This document shows, piece by piece, positions 53,161 to 62,521 of a DNA stretch of 64,000 bases (positions are counted from its first letter, which is position 1; each line of letters opens with the position of its first letter). A model generated the notes under the pieces. It was not told where the DNA came from and did no database searches. It saw only the letters and a list, made by a program, of their open reading frames with translations. Made by a program: the position numbers and the translations under genes. Source of the DNA: Desulfovibrio sp. OH1186_COT-070 (GTDB lineage: Bacteria; Desulfobacterota; Desulfovibrionia; Desulfovibrionales; Desulfovibrionaceae); assembly GCF_003860215.1 (NCBI RefSeq), contig NZ_RQYH01000004.1, positions 1 to 64,000 of the forward strand, written 5' to 3'.

Positions 53161-54120
53161 ATGAAAGTTTTTGCACGTCTTCTGCTGGTTGCAAGTTTGC
53201 TTGGTTTGGCGGCTGCGCCTGCTCTGGCCGCCTACCCCGAAAAACCCGTGAACATGATCATCGCCTTTACGGCTGGAGGCTCCAGCGACGTTCAAGCCCG
53301 CATCATGCAGAAATACTGGGACAAACATTCTCCCCAGCCCTGGGTTTTTGTGTACAAACCCGGAGCCGGCGGCATCATCGGCTTTACGGAAGTGGCCCGC
53401 GCCAAGGCCGACGGATACACCGTGGGCGGGCTCAACGTGCCGCATGTCATCTTGCAGTACATGGGCCAGAACGCCCAGTTCACGCCCGCCAGCTTCGACT
53501 ATATCTGTCAGGTGGTCAATGATCCCCAGTGCATTGCCGTACGCAAGGACAGCAAGTTCACCACCACCGGCGCTGTTCTGGAGCACGCCAAGGGCAACCC
53601 CGGCAAGGTGAAAATCGGCCTGGTCGGCCCCCTGTCCGGCCACCACATCATGTATCTCGACATGCAGCGCAAATTCCCCGATGTGAAATTTACCCCTGTC
53701 TTCTACAAGGGCGCGGCGGACCAGAATGCCGCCCTGCTGGGCGGAGAGGTGGACGTGATCATCGGCAATATCAACGACGTGATGCGCTCCATTGACGAAT
53801 TCAATGTGCTGAATGTGGCTTCGGAAAAACGCAATGAGGATTTTCTGCCCCAGGTTCCGACCCTCAGGGAAGCGGGCATTGACATTGTTTCCGATATCAG
53901 GCGCGGTTTTGTGGCCCCCAAGGGGCTGCCAGCGGATGTTCTCTCCTCCCTGCGCGAGACTTTCCGCAAAATATGCGAGGATCCCCAGTACATCGCGGAC
54001 ATGAAAAAGGCCGGGCAGCCCCACGAATACAAGGATGGCCCGGATTTTGAAGCCTATATCGCCTCTCTGGACGCGCATGTGCGCCAGATGCTCCAGGAAG
54101 CAGGTCTGCTGAAAAAATAG
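53161..54120 (+). CDS. slcH: TTT transporter solute-binding protein (TctC family)
   Basis: Periplasmic receptor of a tripartite tricarboxylate transporter, 319 residues. The signal peptide (MKVFARLLLVASLLGLAAAPALA) precedes AYPEKPVNMIIAFTAGGSSDVQARI, the classic TctC/Bug N-terminus. VYKPGAGGIIGF and the second-lobe strand KIGLVGPLSGHH follow. GGGAGG lies before ATG 53161. Within a suyAB-slcC-comC cluster the ligand is probably sulfolactate, as proposed for SlcHFG in Chromohalobacter. The symbol reflects that context. Confidence 0.85.
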   Translation: MKVFARLLLVASLLGLAAAPALAAYPEKPVNMIIAFTAGGSSDVQARIMQKYWDKHSPQPWVFVYKPGAGGIIGFTEVARAKADGYTVGGLNVPHVILQYMGQNAQFTPASFDYICQVVNDPQCIAVRKDSKFTTTGAVLEHAKGNPGKVKIGLVGPLSGHHIMYLDMQRKFPDVKFTPVFYKGAADQNAALLGGEVDVIIGNINDVMRSIDEFNVLNVASEKRNEDFLPQVPTLREAGIDIVSDIRRGFVAPKGLPADVLSSLRETFRKICEDPQYIADMKKAGQPHEYKDGPDFEAYIASLDAHVRQMLQEAGLLKK

Positions 54121-54124
54121 AGAG

Positions 54125-54160
54125 AAAGCCCGCCAGTGCCTGACATTGGCGGGCTTTTTT
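54125..54160 (+). terminator. Intrinsic terminator between binding protein and permease genes
   Basis: Perfect 11-bp stem AAAGCCCGCCA / TGGCGGGCTTT with an 11-nt loop and a run of six T residues, 4 bp after the binding-protein stop codon. Read-through is required for the permease genes, so it should make the binding protein more abundant than the membrane subunits. Confidence 0.8.
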
Positions 54161-54174
54161 CAGAAGGAGCCTGT

Positions 54175-55701
54175 ATGAGCGAACTTGTCATCCCCGCTTT
54201 CCTGCACATGCTGGAACCTTTGAATATTTTTCTGATAATCGTTGGCCTTGTGGGCGGCATCCTTGTGGGTGCCCTGCCGGGGCTCACCGCCACCATGGGC
54301 GTGGCCCTCATGGTTCCCGTGACATTTGCCATGAATCCCGTCAGCGGGCTGATCATGCTGGGAGCCATCTATGTGGGAGCCATTTACGGCGGGGCCAATT
54401 CGGCCATTCTCATCTGTACGCCGGGTACGCCCTCCTCGGTGGCCACCACCTTTGACGGCTGGCCCATGTGCCAGCAGGGCCGCGCTGATGAGGGCCTGTA
54501 TGTCTCGCTTCTGTCGTCCTCTTTCGGCGGCATTGTGGGCACGTTTTTTCTGCTTTTTCTGGCCGCAGCCCTGGCGCGTTTTGCCCTGCGCTTTGGCGGT
54601 CCGGAAAATTTCTGGCTCTGCCTGTTCGGCCTTTCCACCATCGCGGTCATGAGCATGGACAACATGGGCAAGGGCATCATCTCCGGTGCGCTGGGCATGC
54701 TGATAGCCACTGTGGGGCTTGATCCCAACAGCGGCGCACCCCGCTTCATCTTCGGCAATTACGAGCTGGTGCAGGGGGTATCGGTCATCCCCTGCATGAT
54801 CGGCCTGTTTTCTTTTTCCCAGGTGCTCTTTCTCATCGGCTCGCGCAAGCAGTTCATCGCGAGCTACAATCCGCGCAAGGGCGCTTTTTGGGGCGTGTTC
54901 CGCTATCTGGCCACCAAGTGCAAAACTGTTCTGACGCGTTCCTCGCTCATCGGCACCTGGGTGGGCATGTTGCCCGGCGCTGGCGGGGAAATTGCCTCCA
55001 TCATTGCCTACAACGAGTCCAAACGCTGGAGCGACAAGCCGGAAATGTACGGTACGGGCTGTATTGAAGGCGTGGCTTCTTCCGAGAGCGCCAACAATGC
55101 CGTCATCGGCGGCTCGCTCATTCCCATGCTGACTCTGGGCATTCCCGGCAGTGCTGTGGCCGCCGTCATCCTGGGAGCACTTATGGCGCACGGCATACAG
55201 CCCGGCTTCAAGATTTTTACGGTCACGGGAGATCTGGCCTATACCTTCATCATTTCCCAGTTTATGGTCAATATTCTCATGGTTCCCGTGGGCTATGTGC
55301 TCTGCCGTTGCATGGCACATCTGCTGAACATCCGCCTGACCCTGGTAGCCATCGGCATTGTGGTTCTGTCTTTTATCGGGGCCTATGCCATCAACAACAG
55401 CCTTGTGGACATCTGGGTTGTGGTGCTGTTCGGCTTTCTCGGCTATTTCGGCGGCCGCATGGGCATGGATACCGGTGCCATGGCCCTGGGGGTGATTCTT
55501 GGCCCCATGGTGGAAGAAAATCTGGGCAAGTGCCTGGACCTTGCTCCTGCTGTTGACGGCGGCCTGTTTGCGGTCATGACGGGCAGCCTCATTTCCAAAA
55601 TACTCATTCTGGCGCTTGTTCTTTCGCTGCTTACCCCGCTCTGGCTGGCCCGCAAGAAAAGGCTCCGGGATGCGGAGCGGCAGGAGGTTTCCCATGCGTA
55701 A
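54175..55701 (+). CDS. slcG: TTT transporter large permease (TctA family)
   Basis: A 508-residue inner-membrane protein with about 11-12 hydrophobic segments. It contains LVGALPGLTATMGVALMVPVTFAM and LPGAGGEIASIIAYNESKR, the repeated Gly-Pro signatures of TctA subunits, and ESANNAVIGGSLIPMLTLGIPGSAVAAVILGAL. ATG 54175 follows AAGGAG. Only weakly separated from the small subunit gene (8-bp overlap). Confidence 0.9.
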   Translation: MSELVIPAFLHMLEPLNIFLIIVGLVGGILVGALPGLTATMGVALMVPVTFAMNPVSGLIMLGAIYVGAIYGGANSAILICTPGTPSSVATTFDGWPMCQQGRADEGLYVSLLSSSFGGIVGTFFLLFLAAALARFALRFGGPENFWLCLFGLSTIAVMSMDNMGKGIISGALGMLIATVGLDPNSGAPRFIFGNYELVQGVSVIPCMIGLFSFSQVLFLIGSRKQFIASYNPRKGAFWGVFRYLATKCKTVLTRSSLIGTWVGMLPGAGGEIASIIAYNESKRWSDKPEMYGTGCIEGVASSESANNAVIGGSLIPMLTLGIPGSAVAAVILGALMAHGIQPGFKIFTVTGDLAYTFIISQFMVNILMVPVGYVLCRCMAHLLNIRLTLVAIGIVVLSFIGAYAINNSLVDIWVVVLFGFLGYFGGRMGMDTGAMALGVILGPMVEENLGKCLDLAPAVDGGLFAVMTGSLISKILILALVLSLLTPLWLARKKRLRDAERQEVSHA

Positions 55702-56155
55702 GTGCTGTGCCGATCTCGGCGCCGGTGCGGGCTTTTTTGCCCTGGCGGCGGCATTTGGCGTCCAGTTGCATGAACTGGAGGGCGTCAGCAGGGTTTTTCC
55801 ATCAGCGCTCATTGTATTCGTGGGCATCGGGGGGGTGTACTTTCTGGTCAAGGGCGGAATCGGCCTGCTGCGCGAGCGCGCTGCCGCAGCAAGTGACAAG
55901 CCCGACTGGCCGCGCATCGGTCTGATCAGTGCTCTGGCCCTCGGCTATGCCCTGTGCCTGGACTGGCTGGGCTTTTTTGCGTCCACCATGCTCTTTCTCG
56001 TTATGGCCTACATGATCCTGAATGAGGCAAAAGGAGTCTCATTGGGCAGAAAGGCATTCTCCGCAGTGCTTTTCGGGGGGCTTTTCAGCATTGCCGTCTG
56101 GGCGTGCTTCGTCAAACTGCTCAATGTTCCCACGCCCGCAGGCCTGTTGTTTTAG
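55694..56155 (+). CDS. slcF: TTT transporter small permease (TctB family)
   Basis: A 153-residue membrane protein with four hydrophobic segments (e.g. VFPSALIVFVGIGGVYFLV, IGLISALALGYALCLDWLGFFASTMLFLVMAYMIL and AVLFGGLFSIAVWACFVKLL), as in TctB subunits, which are poorly conserved but of this size. AGGAGG precedes ATG 55694 inside the tctA-type gene. The C-terminus LNVPTPAGLLF is typical. Confidence 0.83.
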   Translation: MRKCCADLGAGAGFFALAAAFGVQLHELEGVSRVFPSALIVFVGIGGVYFLVKGGIGLLRERAAAASDKPDWPRIGLISALALGYALCLDWLGFFASTMLFLVMAYMILNEAKGVSLGRKAFSAVLFGGLFSIAVWACFVKLLNVPTPAGLLF

Positions 56156-56233
56156 GTTTTTTACAGCAGTATTTGTAACATTTTCTGCAAAAGTCCCGAT
56201 CCGGCATGCCTTCCGGCGGGCAGAGGAGATGGC

Positions 56234-57166
56234 ATGGCCGAAATCGTCATCAGCGAGTTCATGGATGAAGAGGCTGTTGCCCGTTTGGCAGACAGTTTTG
56301 AGGTACTCTATGACAAGGATTTGCTGCAAAAGCCCCAAGACCTTGCCGGGGCGCTGAAAGACTGCCGCGCGCTCATTGTGCGCAACAAGACTCAGGTGCG
56401 CGGCGCGCTGCTGGAGAGTGCGCACCGCTTGCAGATCGTGGGTCGTCTGGGGGTCGGGTTGGACAATATCGACCTGGAAGCCTGTCGGGCAAGGGATATC
56501 CAGGTCATTCCCGCTACCGGCGCCAACAGCGTGGCGGTTGCCGAATACGTGCTGGCCTGCCTGCTGATGCTGGCGCGCGGCTGTTATCACGCTTCGGAGG
56601 ATGTGGCTGCCGGGCTGTGGCCCCGCGAGCGCATGGTGGGAGGGGAAATTTTTGGCAAATCGTTGGGCTTGGTGGGTTTTGGCGGCATTGCCCGCGAGGT
56701 TGCCGTGCGCGCCGGAGCATGCGGGATGCGCCTTTTGGGGCATGACCCCTTTCTTGCGGATGATGACGAAGTCTGGAAAAAATTTTGTGTGACGCCCATG
56801 CCCCTGGACACGCTGCTGGCGGAGTCTGATGCGGTCAGCCTGCACGTTCCGCTTACGGAGCAGACCCGCATGCTTTTTGACGCCCGCCGTCTGACAGGCC
56901 TGCGCAAGGGTGTGCTGCTTGTCAACACGGCGCGGGGCGGCATTGTGGACGAGGAGGCACTGGCCCAGGCGCTGCGATCGGGGCAGGTGGGCGGAGCGGC
57001 TCTGGATGTGTTTGCCGCAGAGCCTTTGGCCGCGCACAGCCCGCTGGCCGGTGCTCCCAACTGCATTTTGACGGCACACATCGGCGGCGTGACGCGCGAG
57101 TCCAATGTGCGGGTGAGTTCGCTGGTGGCGGAAAAAGTGGCCCATGCCCTGAAGGAGGCAAAATAG
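56234..57166 (+). CDS. slcC: (S)-sulfolactate dehydrogenase-type 2-hydroxyacid dehydrogenase
   Basis: D-isomer-specific 2-hydroxyacid dehydrogenase fold, 310 residues. ALIVRNKTQV and GRLGVGLDNID lie in the substrate domain, GKSLGLVGFGGIAREVA is the NAD motif, and VNTARGGIVDEEAL and the catalytic HIGG follow. In a cluster with suyAB and comC this is the SlcC position: oxidation of (S)-sulfolactate to sulfopyruvate. GAGGAG precedes the ATG. Substrate assignment rests on context. Confidence 0.82.
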   Translation: MAEIVISEFMDEEAVARLADSFEVLYDKDLLQKPQDLAGALKDCRALIVRNKTQVRGALLESAHRLQIVGRLGVGLDNIDLEACRARDIQVIPATGANSVAVAEYVLACLLMLARGCYHASEDVAAGLWPRERMVGGEIFGKSLGLVGFGGIAREVAVRAGACGMRLLGHDPFLADDDEVWKKFCVTPMPLDTLLAESDAVSLHVPLTEQTRMLFDARRLTGLRKGVLLVNTARGGIVDEEALAQALRSGQVGGAALDVFAAEPLAAHSPLAGAPNCILTAHIGGVTRESNVRVSSLVAEKVAHALKEAK

Positions 57167-58174
57167 ATGCTGCTTTCTGTGGATGCCCTGCGCACATTGG
57201 GCAGAAAGGTTTTTGTGGCTGGAGGAGTTCCGGACGAGGTTGCCGATGCGGTTACCGATGCTCTGGTTCTTGCGGAACTGGACGGCATCCCGTCGCACGG
57301 CTTTTCGCGCATTCCTTTTTATGTGGATCAGGCGCGCAGCGGCAAGGTTGACGCGCGGGCGGAAGCTGTGCTCCACATGGCTGCCCCCTCACTGATCCTG
57401 ATGGATGCGGCCTGCAATTTCGCATTTCCGGCCATTGAACGGGGGTTGGCCGAGGCTCTGCCGCTGTGCCGACGCTACGGGGTAGTCATGGTGGGTGTGC
57501 GGCGTTCCCACCATTGCGGGGTTTTGGGGCATTTTGCGGAAAAAATGGCCCGTCAGGGGGTGATCTGCCTGGCCTTTGCCAATACGCCCGCAGCCATGGC
57601 CCCGTGGGGCGGTGCAAAGGCCACCTTCGGAACCAATCCTCTGGCCCTTGGCTGCCCGCGCGATCCGGATCCGCTGGTTGTGGATATGTCGTTGAGCACA
57701 GTGGCCCGCGGCAAGATCATGAACGCCGGGCAGAAGGGCGAAAGCATCCCCGAAGGCTGGGCGCTGGATGCTGACGGACAGCCCACAACCGATGCCCGCA
57801 AGGCCCTGCAAGGAACCATGCTTCCCTTTGGTGGGGCCAAGGGCGCGGCTTTGGCCCTGATGGTGGAGATTCTCGCGGCCACGCTTCCCGGAGCCAGGCA
57901 CGCGTATGAAGCTTCGTCTTTTTTCGAGGCGGAGGGGGAAGCGCCGGGTACGGGCCAGAGTTTTCTGCTTGTGGACTGCGTGCGCTTCAATCCCGGGTTT
58001 GCCGACAGGCTGGAAGCTCTGCTGGGGCACATGCTGGCTCAGGAAGGCGTGCGCCTTCCCGGAGAGCGGCGTTTTCGCCAGAGAGAGGAGAGGCGCAGAA
58101 CCGGCGTGGAACTTCCCGATGCGCTCTGGCAGGATCTGTGCCGTCGCGCGGAGGGAGGCCCGACAGTCGCATAG
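57167..58174 (+). CDS. comC: (R)-sulfolactate dehydrogenase (malate/lactate dehydrogenase family)
   Basis: A 335-residue member of the Ldh2/MDH2 family: LDGIPSHGFSRIPFYVDQARSG, VGVRRSHHCGVLGHFAEKMARQGVICLAFANTPAAMAPWGG with the family catalytic histidine, TNPLALGCPR and FGGAKGAALALMVEIL. It starts right after the slcC stop. In this context it is ComC, reducing sulfopyruvate to (R)-sulfolactate, the substrate of SuyAB. SlcC and ComC together act as a racemase. Last gene of the operon. Confidence 0.85.
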   Translation: MLLSVDALRTLGRKVFVAGGVPDEVADAVTDALVLAELDGIPSHGFSRIPFYVDQARSGKVDARAEAVLHMAAPSLILMDAACNFAFPAIERGLAEALPLCRRYGVVMVGVRRSHHCGVLGHFAEKMARQGVICLAFANTPAAMAPWGGAKATFGTNPLALGCPRDPDPLVVDMSLSTVARGKIMNAGQKGESIPEGWALDADGQPTTDARKALQGTMLPFGGAKGAALALMVEILAATLPGARHAYEASSFFEAEGEAPGTGQSFLLVDCVRFNPGFADRLEALLGHMLAQEGVRLPGERRFRQREERRRTGVELPDALWQDLCRRAEGGPTVA

Positions 58175-58255
58175 GAATGTTCCGGGGAGCGCGAGCCTTG
58201 GCCGGAGTTCAGGAAGCGCTTGCGGCTGTGGGGTGTGTACGGCAGGCGCGCCATG

Positions 58256-59788
58256 CTATGCGGCGCTTCCCCTGTCCAGCACCCGCAGGGCCACGGCTTC
58301 GGCCAGATGGCTTGTGGTGATTTGGGGGGCGCTGTCAAGGTCGGCAATGGTTCGGGCCATGCGCAGAACGCGGGCGCAGGCGCGGGCCGAAAGTGCCAGA
58401 CGGGTGACGGCACCCTCCATGAGGGCATGCCCTTGGGCGTCCAGCATGCAGTGGCGTTCCAGAGCAGCGCCGGAAAGTTCGGCATTGCAACGGGGGCCGT
58501 GTTCACCATAGCGTTGGCGCTGCATGGCCCGCGCCGCCAGCACGCGCTGGCGCATGTCGCCGGAAGACGCGCCTGCGCGGCTGTCGCGAAAATCGGCGTA
58601 GGCCACGGCAGGCACTTCCACATGCACGTCGATTCTGTCCAGCAGGGGGCCGGACAAGCGGGCCTGATAGCGGGCGCGGCTCTCCGGGCGGCAGGAGCAT
58701 TGGTGGGCGGGGTCGCCGTAGTACCCGCAGGGGCACGGGTTCATTGCCGCCACCAGCATGCAGGCCGCGGGAAAATTCACGCTGTGGGCTGCGCGGGCAA
58801 TGGCCGCGACGCCGCCTTCCAGAGGCTGGCGCAGGGCTTCCAGCGCGGATTTGTGGAATTCGGGCAGCTCGTCCAGAAAGAGTACGCCACGGTGCGCCAG
58901 GCTGACTTCTCCCGGTCTGGGATGCCCGCCTCCGCCTACCAGAGCCACCTGCGAGATGGTGTGGTGCGGCGACCGAAAAGGGCGTTCGCGCAGAAGCCCC
59001 GAGTCCGGCGGGAGCTTGCCCGCCACGCTGTAAATCTTGGTGACTTCAAGGGCCTCTTCAAGGTCCAGGGGCGGCAGGATCGTCGGCAGGCGCTGGGCGA
59101 GCATGGTTTTTCCGCTGCCCGGCGGCCCGATGAGCAGGATGTTGTGCCCTCCGGCAGCGGCCACCTCCAGGGCGCGCTTGGCAGCCTCCTGCCCTTTGAC
59201 CTCCGCATAGTCCAGGCCCGGAATTGATGGCGCAGGGCACGCATTGTGTGTCGACGGCAGGGGATCCAGAGGGATTTTCCCGGCCAGAAAGGCCGCGCAC
59301 TGCGCCAGATCCCCCGGAGCATAGACCTTCAGCCCCTGTGCCACAGCGGCTTCGTGCGCGTTGCCCGGAGGCACGATCAGCCCCGCTGCGTTTTTCTCGC
59401 GCGCCAAGAGGGCCAGCGGCAGTATGCCGCCTACCGGCCGCAAGGCTCCGTTGAGGGAAAGTTCGCCCGCCAGATAATAGCCGTGCAGATGATCAGCCGG
59501 AATGATGCCCGCTGCCGCCAGCAGGCCCACAGCCAGGGGCAGGTCATAGCTGGCGCCGCTTTTGCGCCGCCAGGCCGGGGCCAGGTTGACGGTGACGCGC
59601 GCCGGGGGCAATTTGAAGCCGCAGGCCCGCAGGGCCGCCAGCACACGGTCCTTGGCCTCACGCACGGCGGTTTCGGCCAGCCCCACCATGGTGAAGGCTG
59701 GCAGCCCCTGGCGTGTCATGTCCACTTCCAGCTCCACAGGATAGGCGTCCACGCCTTCCACGCCGCCGCTGTTCAGCCGTACCACCAT
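58256..59788 (-). CDS. comM: YifB/ComM family Mg-chelatase-like AAA+ ATPase
   Basis: A 510-residue protein with an N-terminal ChlI-like domain (VEVDMTRQGLPAFTMVGLAETAVREAKDRVLAAL). The AAA+ domain has NILLIGPPGSGKTMLAQRLP (Walker A) and GVLFLDELPEF (Walker B). A C-terminal Mg_chelatase_C region carries two cysteine pairs (CPCGYYGDPAHQCSC). ComM homologues are helicase-like factors promoting branch migration during natural transformation. Convergent with comC. Confidence 0.9.
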   Translation of the reverse strand: MVVRLNSGGVEGVDAYPVELEVDMTRQGLPAFTMVGLAETAVREAKDRVLAALRACGFKLPPARVTVNLAPAWRRKSGASYDLPLAVGLLAAAGIIPADHLHGYYLAGELSLNGALRPVGGILPLALLAREKNAAGLIVPPGNAHEAAVAQGLKVYAPGDLAQCAAFLAGKIPLDPLPSTHNACPAPSIPGLDYAEVKGQEAAKRALEVAAAGGHNILLIGPPGSGKTMLAQRLPTILPPLDLEEALEVTKIYSVAGKLPPDSGLLRERPFRSPHHTISQVALVGGGGHPRPGEVSLAHRGVLFLDELPEFHKSALEALRQPLEGGVAAIARAAHSVNFPAACMLVAAMNPCPCGYYGDPAHQCSCRPESRARYQARLSGPLLDRIDVHVEVPAVAYADFRDSRAGASSGDMRQRVLAARAMQRQRYGEHGPRCNAELSGAALERHCMLDAQGHALMEGAVTRLALSARACARVLRMARTIADLDSAPQITTSHLAEAVALRVLDRGSAA

Positions 59789-59806
59789 GCAGTCATCCGG
59801 GCGTTG

Positions 59807-60424
59807 TTATTCCACCTTCTGGCCGATGCGGCTCCAGCGGATGTCGTCCAGACCGCCCCATGACCAGTAGATGCGCCAGGCCTTGGCCCGGATGGCGCTG
59901 CGGTCCACAAAGCCCCAGAAGCGGGAATCCAAGGAATTGTCGCGGTTGTCGCCCATGACGAAATACTTTTCGGCGGGCACCGTGACCGGCCCGAAATTGT
60001 CGCGCACCGGCGCCACATGGTCCGGTTCCGTGAAGCGGGCATAGGGCTCGTTCACGGCTTCCCCGTTACGGTAGAGCTGCTTGTTGCGTATTTCCACGGT
60101 ATCGCCGGGAGTGGCAACAATGCGCTTGATGTAGTCCACACTGGGGTCTTTGGGGTATTCAAAGATGATGATGTCGCCCTTGAGGGGATCATCCCCCCGG
60201 TAGATATGGGTGTTGGTAAAGGGAATCCTGACTCCGTAGGCAAACTTGCTGGCCAGCAGGTGATCTCCCACCAGCAGGGTCTGGAGCATGGACTCCGAGG
60301 GAATCTTGAATGCCTGCACAATGAAGGTGCGGATGATCAGGGCAAGAACAAGTGCGACAATGAGAGCCTCGCCGTATTCGCGCCAGAGGGGTTTGGTGGG
60401 ACGGGATGTGTGCACAAGACTCAT
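59807..60424 (-). CDS. lepB: Signal peptidase I
   Basis: Membrane-bound leader peptidase, 205 residues. One N-terminal membrane segment (ALIVALVLALIIRTFIVQAF) is followed by the catalytic Ser45 in IPSESM and Lys101 in YIKRIVATPGD. Box E GDNRDNSLDSRFWG is clear. The protein is short, with only one transmembrane helix, which is common outside enterics. Confidence 0.94.
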   Translation of the reverse strand: MSLVHTSRPTKPLWREYGEALIVALVLALIIRTFIVQAFKIPSESMLQTLLVGDHLLASKFAYGVRIPFTNTHIYRGDDPLKGDIIIFEYPKDPSVDYIKRIVATPGDTVEIRNKQLYRNGEAVNEPYARFTEPDHVAPVRDNFGPVTVPAEKYFVMGDNRDNSLDSRFWGFVDRSAIRAKAWRIYWSWGGLDDIRWSRIGQKVE

Positions 60425-60529
60425 GCTGCTTTCCTTGTTTCGTTTTTTTCGCGCGCAAGTATGCCCTGCCCGCCGGGTGATGGCAAGCGTTGCTCCGGAA
60501 TTGTCCTCGCCCCGTACGCGGGAAAGAGG

Positions 60530-61840
60530 TCAATGCAGACGGAGCGCGAAGTTGATCATGAAGCAGAGCGCGATGCAGAGCATGACCGGATTGATGTCCC
60601 GGATGCGGCCCGAAAAAAGCTTGATGCCGACCCAGCTCACAAAGCCGAAACCAAAGCCCGTGGCGATATTGAAGGTCAGTGGCATGCTGATGATGGTCAG
60701 AAAGGCTGGCAGGGCCACGGTGAAATCCTTGAAAGCGATGTTGCCCACCTCCTGCATCATCAGGGCACCTACAATAATCAGCACCGGGGCTGTGGCATAG
60801 GCGGGAACCAGGGCCACCAGCGGTGCGAAGAAAAGGGTGAGAAAAAAGAGCACGGCAATGGTCACGGCCACAAGGCCGGTGCGGCCGCCCTCGGCCACGC
60901 CCGCGGCGCTTTCCAGATAGCTGGTGGCTGTGGTGGCGCCAACGATGGCGCTGCCCATGGTAGCCAGGGAGTCTGTGATCAGGGCCTTGTCCAGATTTTC
61001 GATATGCCCGTCCTCGCGGACAAAACCGGCCTTTTGCGACAGGCCGATGAGCACGCCCATATTGTCAAAAAGGTCCACCATGGTCAGGGTGAAGATGATG
61101 GAAAAAAGCCCGTGGTGCAGGGCACCCATGAGGTCCATGTGCAGAAAGGTCTGCGTGGGCAGGGGCAGGGAGGCGGAGAAAAGCTCTCCTTCGGGCAGCC
61201 GCGAAACGCCCAGAACCATGCCCGTCACGGTAATGGTCACAATGCCGATGATCATGGCACCCGGCACACGCAGGGCCAGGAGAGCGCCGGTAATGAAGAT
61301 GCCCGTCACCGCAAGCAGGGTTTTGGGGGCTCCCAAATCTCCCAGAGTCACAAAGGTGGCCTGGCTGGCAACAATCAGCCCGCAGCTTTTCATGCCGATA
61401 AAGGCGATAAAGGCACCTATGCCCACCACAATGGCGTACTTGAGGTCTGTGGGCACAGCATCAATGATCATCTGGCGGATTCTGGTCACGGTGAGCAGCA
61501 GAAAAATCACGCCCGAAATGAATACCGCCCCGAGGCCCGTTTGCCATGTGTAGCCCGCCGGGCCGCAAATATAGTAGGCAAAAAAGGCCGTGATGCCCAG
61601 GCCCGGTGCCACACCCACGGGAAAACGCGCCCAGAAGCCCATGATCAGGGTTGCAATGACCGTGATCCAGATGGTGGCGGCCACGGCGGAATCCTTGGGC
61701 ATGCCCGCATCGGCCAGCATGGAGGGGACAACAAAAATCAGGTAGCACATGGCCATGAAGCTGGTCAGCCCGGCCAGCAGTTCCCTTTTGACTGTGCTGC
61801 CCCTTTCGGCGGGGCGGAACAGCTTTTCCAGAATATTCAT
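60530..61840 (-). CDS. NCS2-family nucleobase permease (AzgA/PbuG type)
   Basis: A proton-linked uptake carrier, probably for hypoxanthine, guanine or adenine; 436 residues and about 12-14 hydrophobic segments. It begins LEKLFRPAERGSTVKRELLAGLTSFMAMCYLIFVVPSML and contains GLGITAFFAYYICG, the family QTG-region analogue, and TMVDLFDNMGVLIGLSQKAGF. ATG 61840 has AAAGGA upstream; ATG 61864 lacks one. It lies 42 bp after marC on the same strand. Confidence 0.88.
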   Translation of the reverse strand: MNILEKLFRPAERGSTVKRELLAGLTSFMAMCYLIFVVPSMLADAGMPKDSAVAATIWITVIATLIMGFWARFPVGVAPGLGITAFFAYYICGPAGYTWQTGLGAVFISGVIFLLLTVTRIRQMIIDAVPTDLKYAIVVGIGAFIAFIGMKSCGLIVASQATFVTLGDLGAPKTLLAVTGIFITGALLALRVPGAMIIGIVTITVTGMVLGVSRLPEGELFSASLPLPTQTFLHMDLMGALHHGLFSIIFTLTMVDLFDNMGVLIGLSQKAGFVREDGHIENLDKALITDSLATMGSAIVGATTATSYLESAAGVAEGGRTGLVAVTIAVLFFLTLFFAPLVALVPAYATAPVLIIVGALMMQEVGNIAFKDFTVALPAFLTIISMPLTFNIATGFGFGFVSWVGIKLFSGRIRDINPVMLCIALCFMINFALRLH

Positions 61841-61882
61841 GGTGGATATCCTTTGGTTCTGCATTGTTGTGCAAAAAAACTT

Positions 61883-62482
61883 TTACCCCAGAAAGGCCCG
61901 GACGCCGGTAAAAATGACCTGGGCGGCAATGGCGGCCAGCAGCAGACCCGTCAGCTTGGAGAGTACGGCAATGCCCGTTCTGCTCAGCATGCGGGCCAGG
62001 GGTTCGGCCATGACCAGCAGGACGAACATGCCCAGCGCGGCAATGAACAGGGAGAAAATGCCTGTCAGCACCTTGTCGGCGTTCACGGCTGTTGCACCCA
62101 TGACCATCACCGCGCCGATGGAGGCCGGCCCCATGCCCAGGGGGATGGCCAGGGGCACAACGCTGATGTCGCCTTCTTCGGGCGAGAGCGTATGGCTGCC
62201 GTTGTCGTTCATCAGGGAAACGGCGGTAAGAAAAAGCAGCACGCCCGCGCCGATGCGGAAGGCGTCCAGAGTGAAGCCGAACAGACTGAAAATATGCGGC
62301 CCGAACAGATAGAGTACTGCGCCGATAACAAATATGGCACAAGACGTTTTGGTGGCCACCGTGAGCTTCTGCTTTTTGTCCATGTGCTTGGTGCCGCCAA
62401 GAAAGGCGCTCAGCACAGCCGGGGGCGTCATCAGGGCATAGATTTTGAGGCTGGTGGCCACCACATCGGAAAAAAATTCCAT
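61883..62482 (-). CDS. MarC family integral membrane protein
   Basis: A 199-residue inner-membrane protein with six hydrophobic segments, including YALMTPPAVLSAFLGG, SCAIFVIGAVLYLFGPHIFSLFGF, AFRIGAGVLLFLTAVSLM and VPLAIPLGMGPASIGAVMVM, which together match MarC (NAAT-like) proteins. The function of the family is unsettled. It precedes the permease gene. Confidence 0.86.
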   Translation of the reverse strand: MEFFSDVVATSLKIYALMTPPAVLSAFLGGTKHMDKKQKLTVATKTSCAIFVIGAVLYLFGPHIFSLFGFTLDAFRIGAGVLLFLTAVSLMNDNGSHTLSPEEGDISVVPLAIPLGMGPASIGAVMVMGATAVNADKVLTGIFSLFIAALGMFVLLVMAEPLARMLSRTGIAVLSKLTGLLLAAIAAQVIFTGVRAFLG

Positions 62483-62521
62483 ACACTCTCCTTGCGCCGA
62501 CAGCGCGGGCAGTTTTCCGGT

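Noticed and set aside
62301-62340. GCCGATAA (sigma-28 -10-like) within marC
   Set aside because: It is inside coding sequence on the opposite strand, has no TAAA element at the right distance and no gene downstream in that direction.
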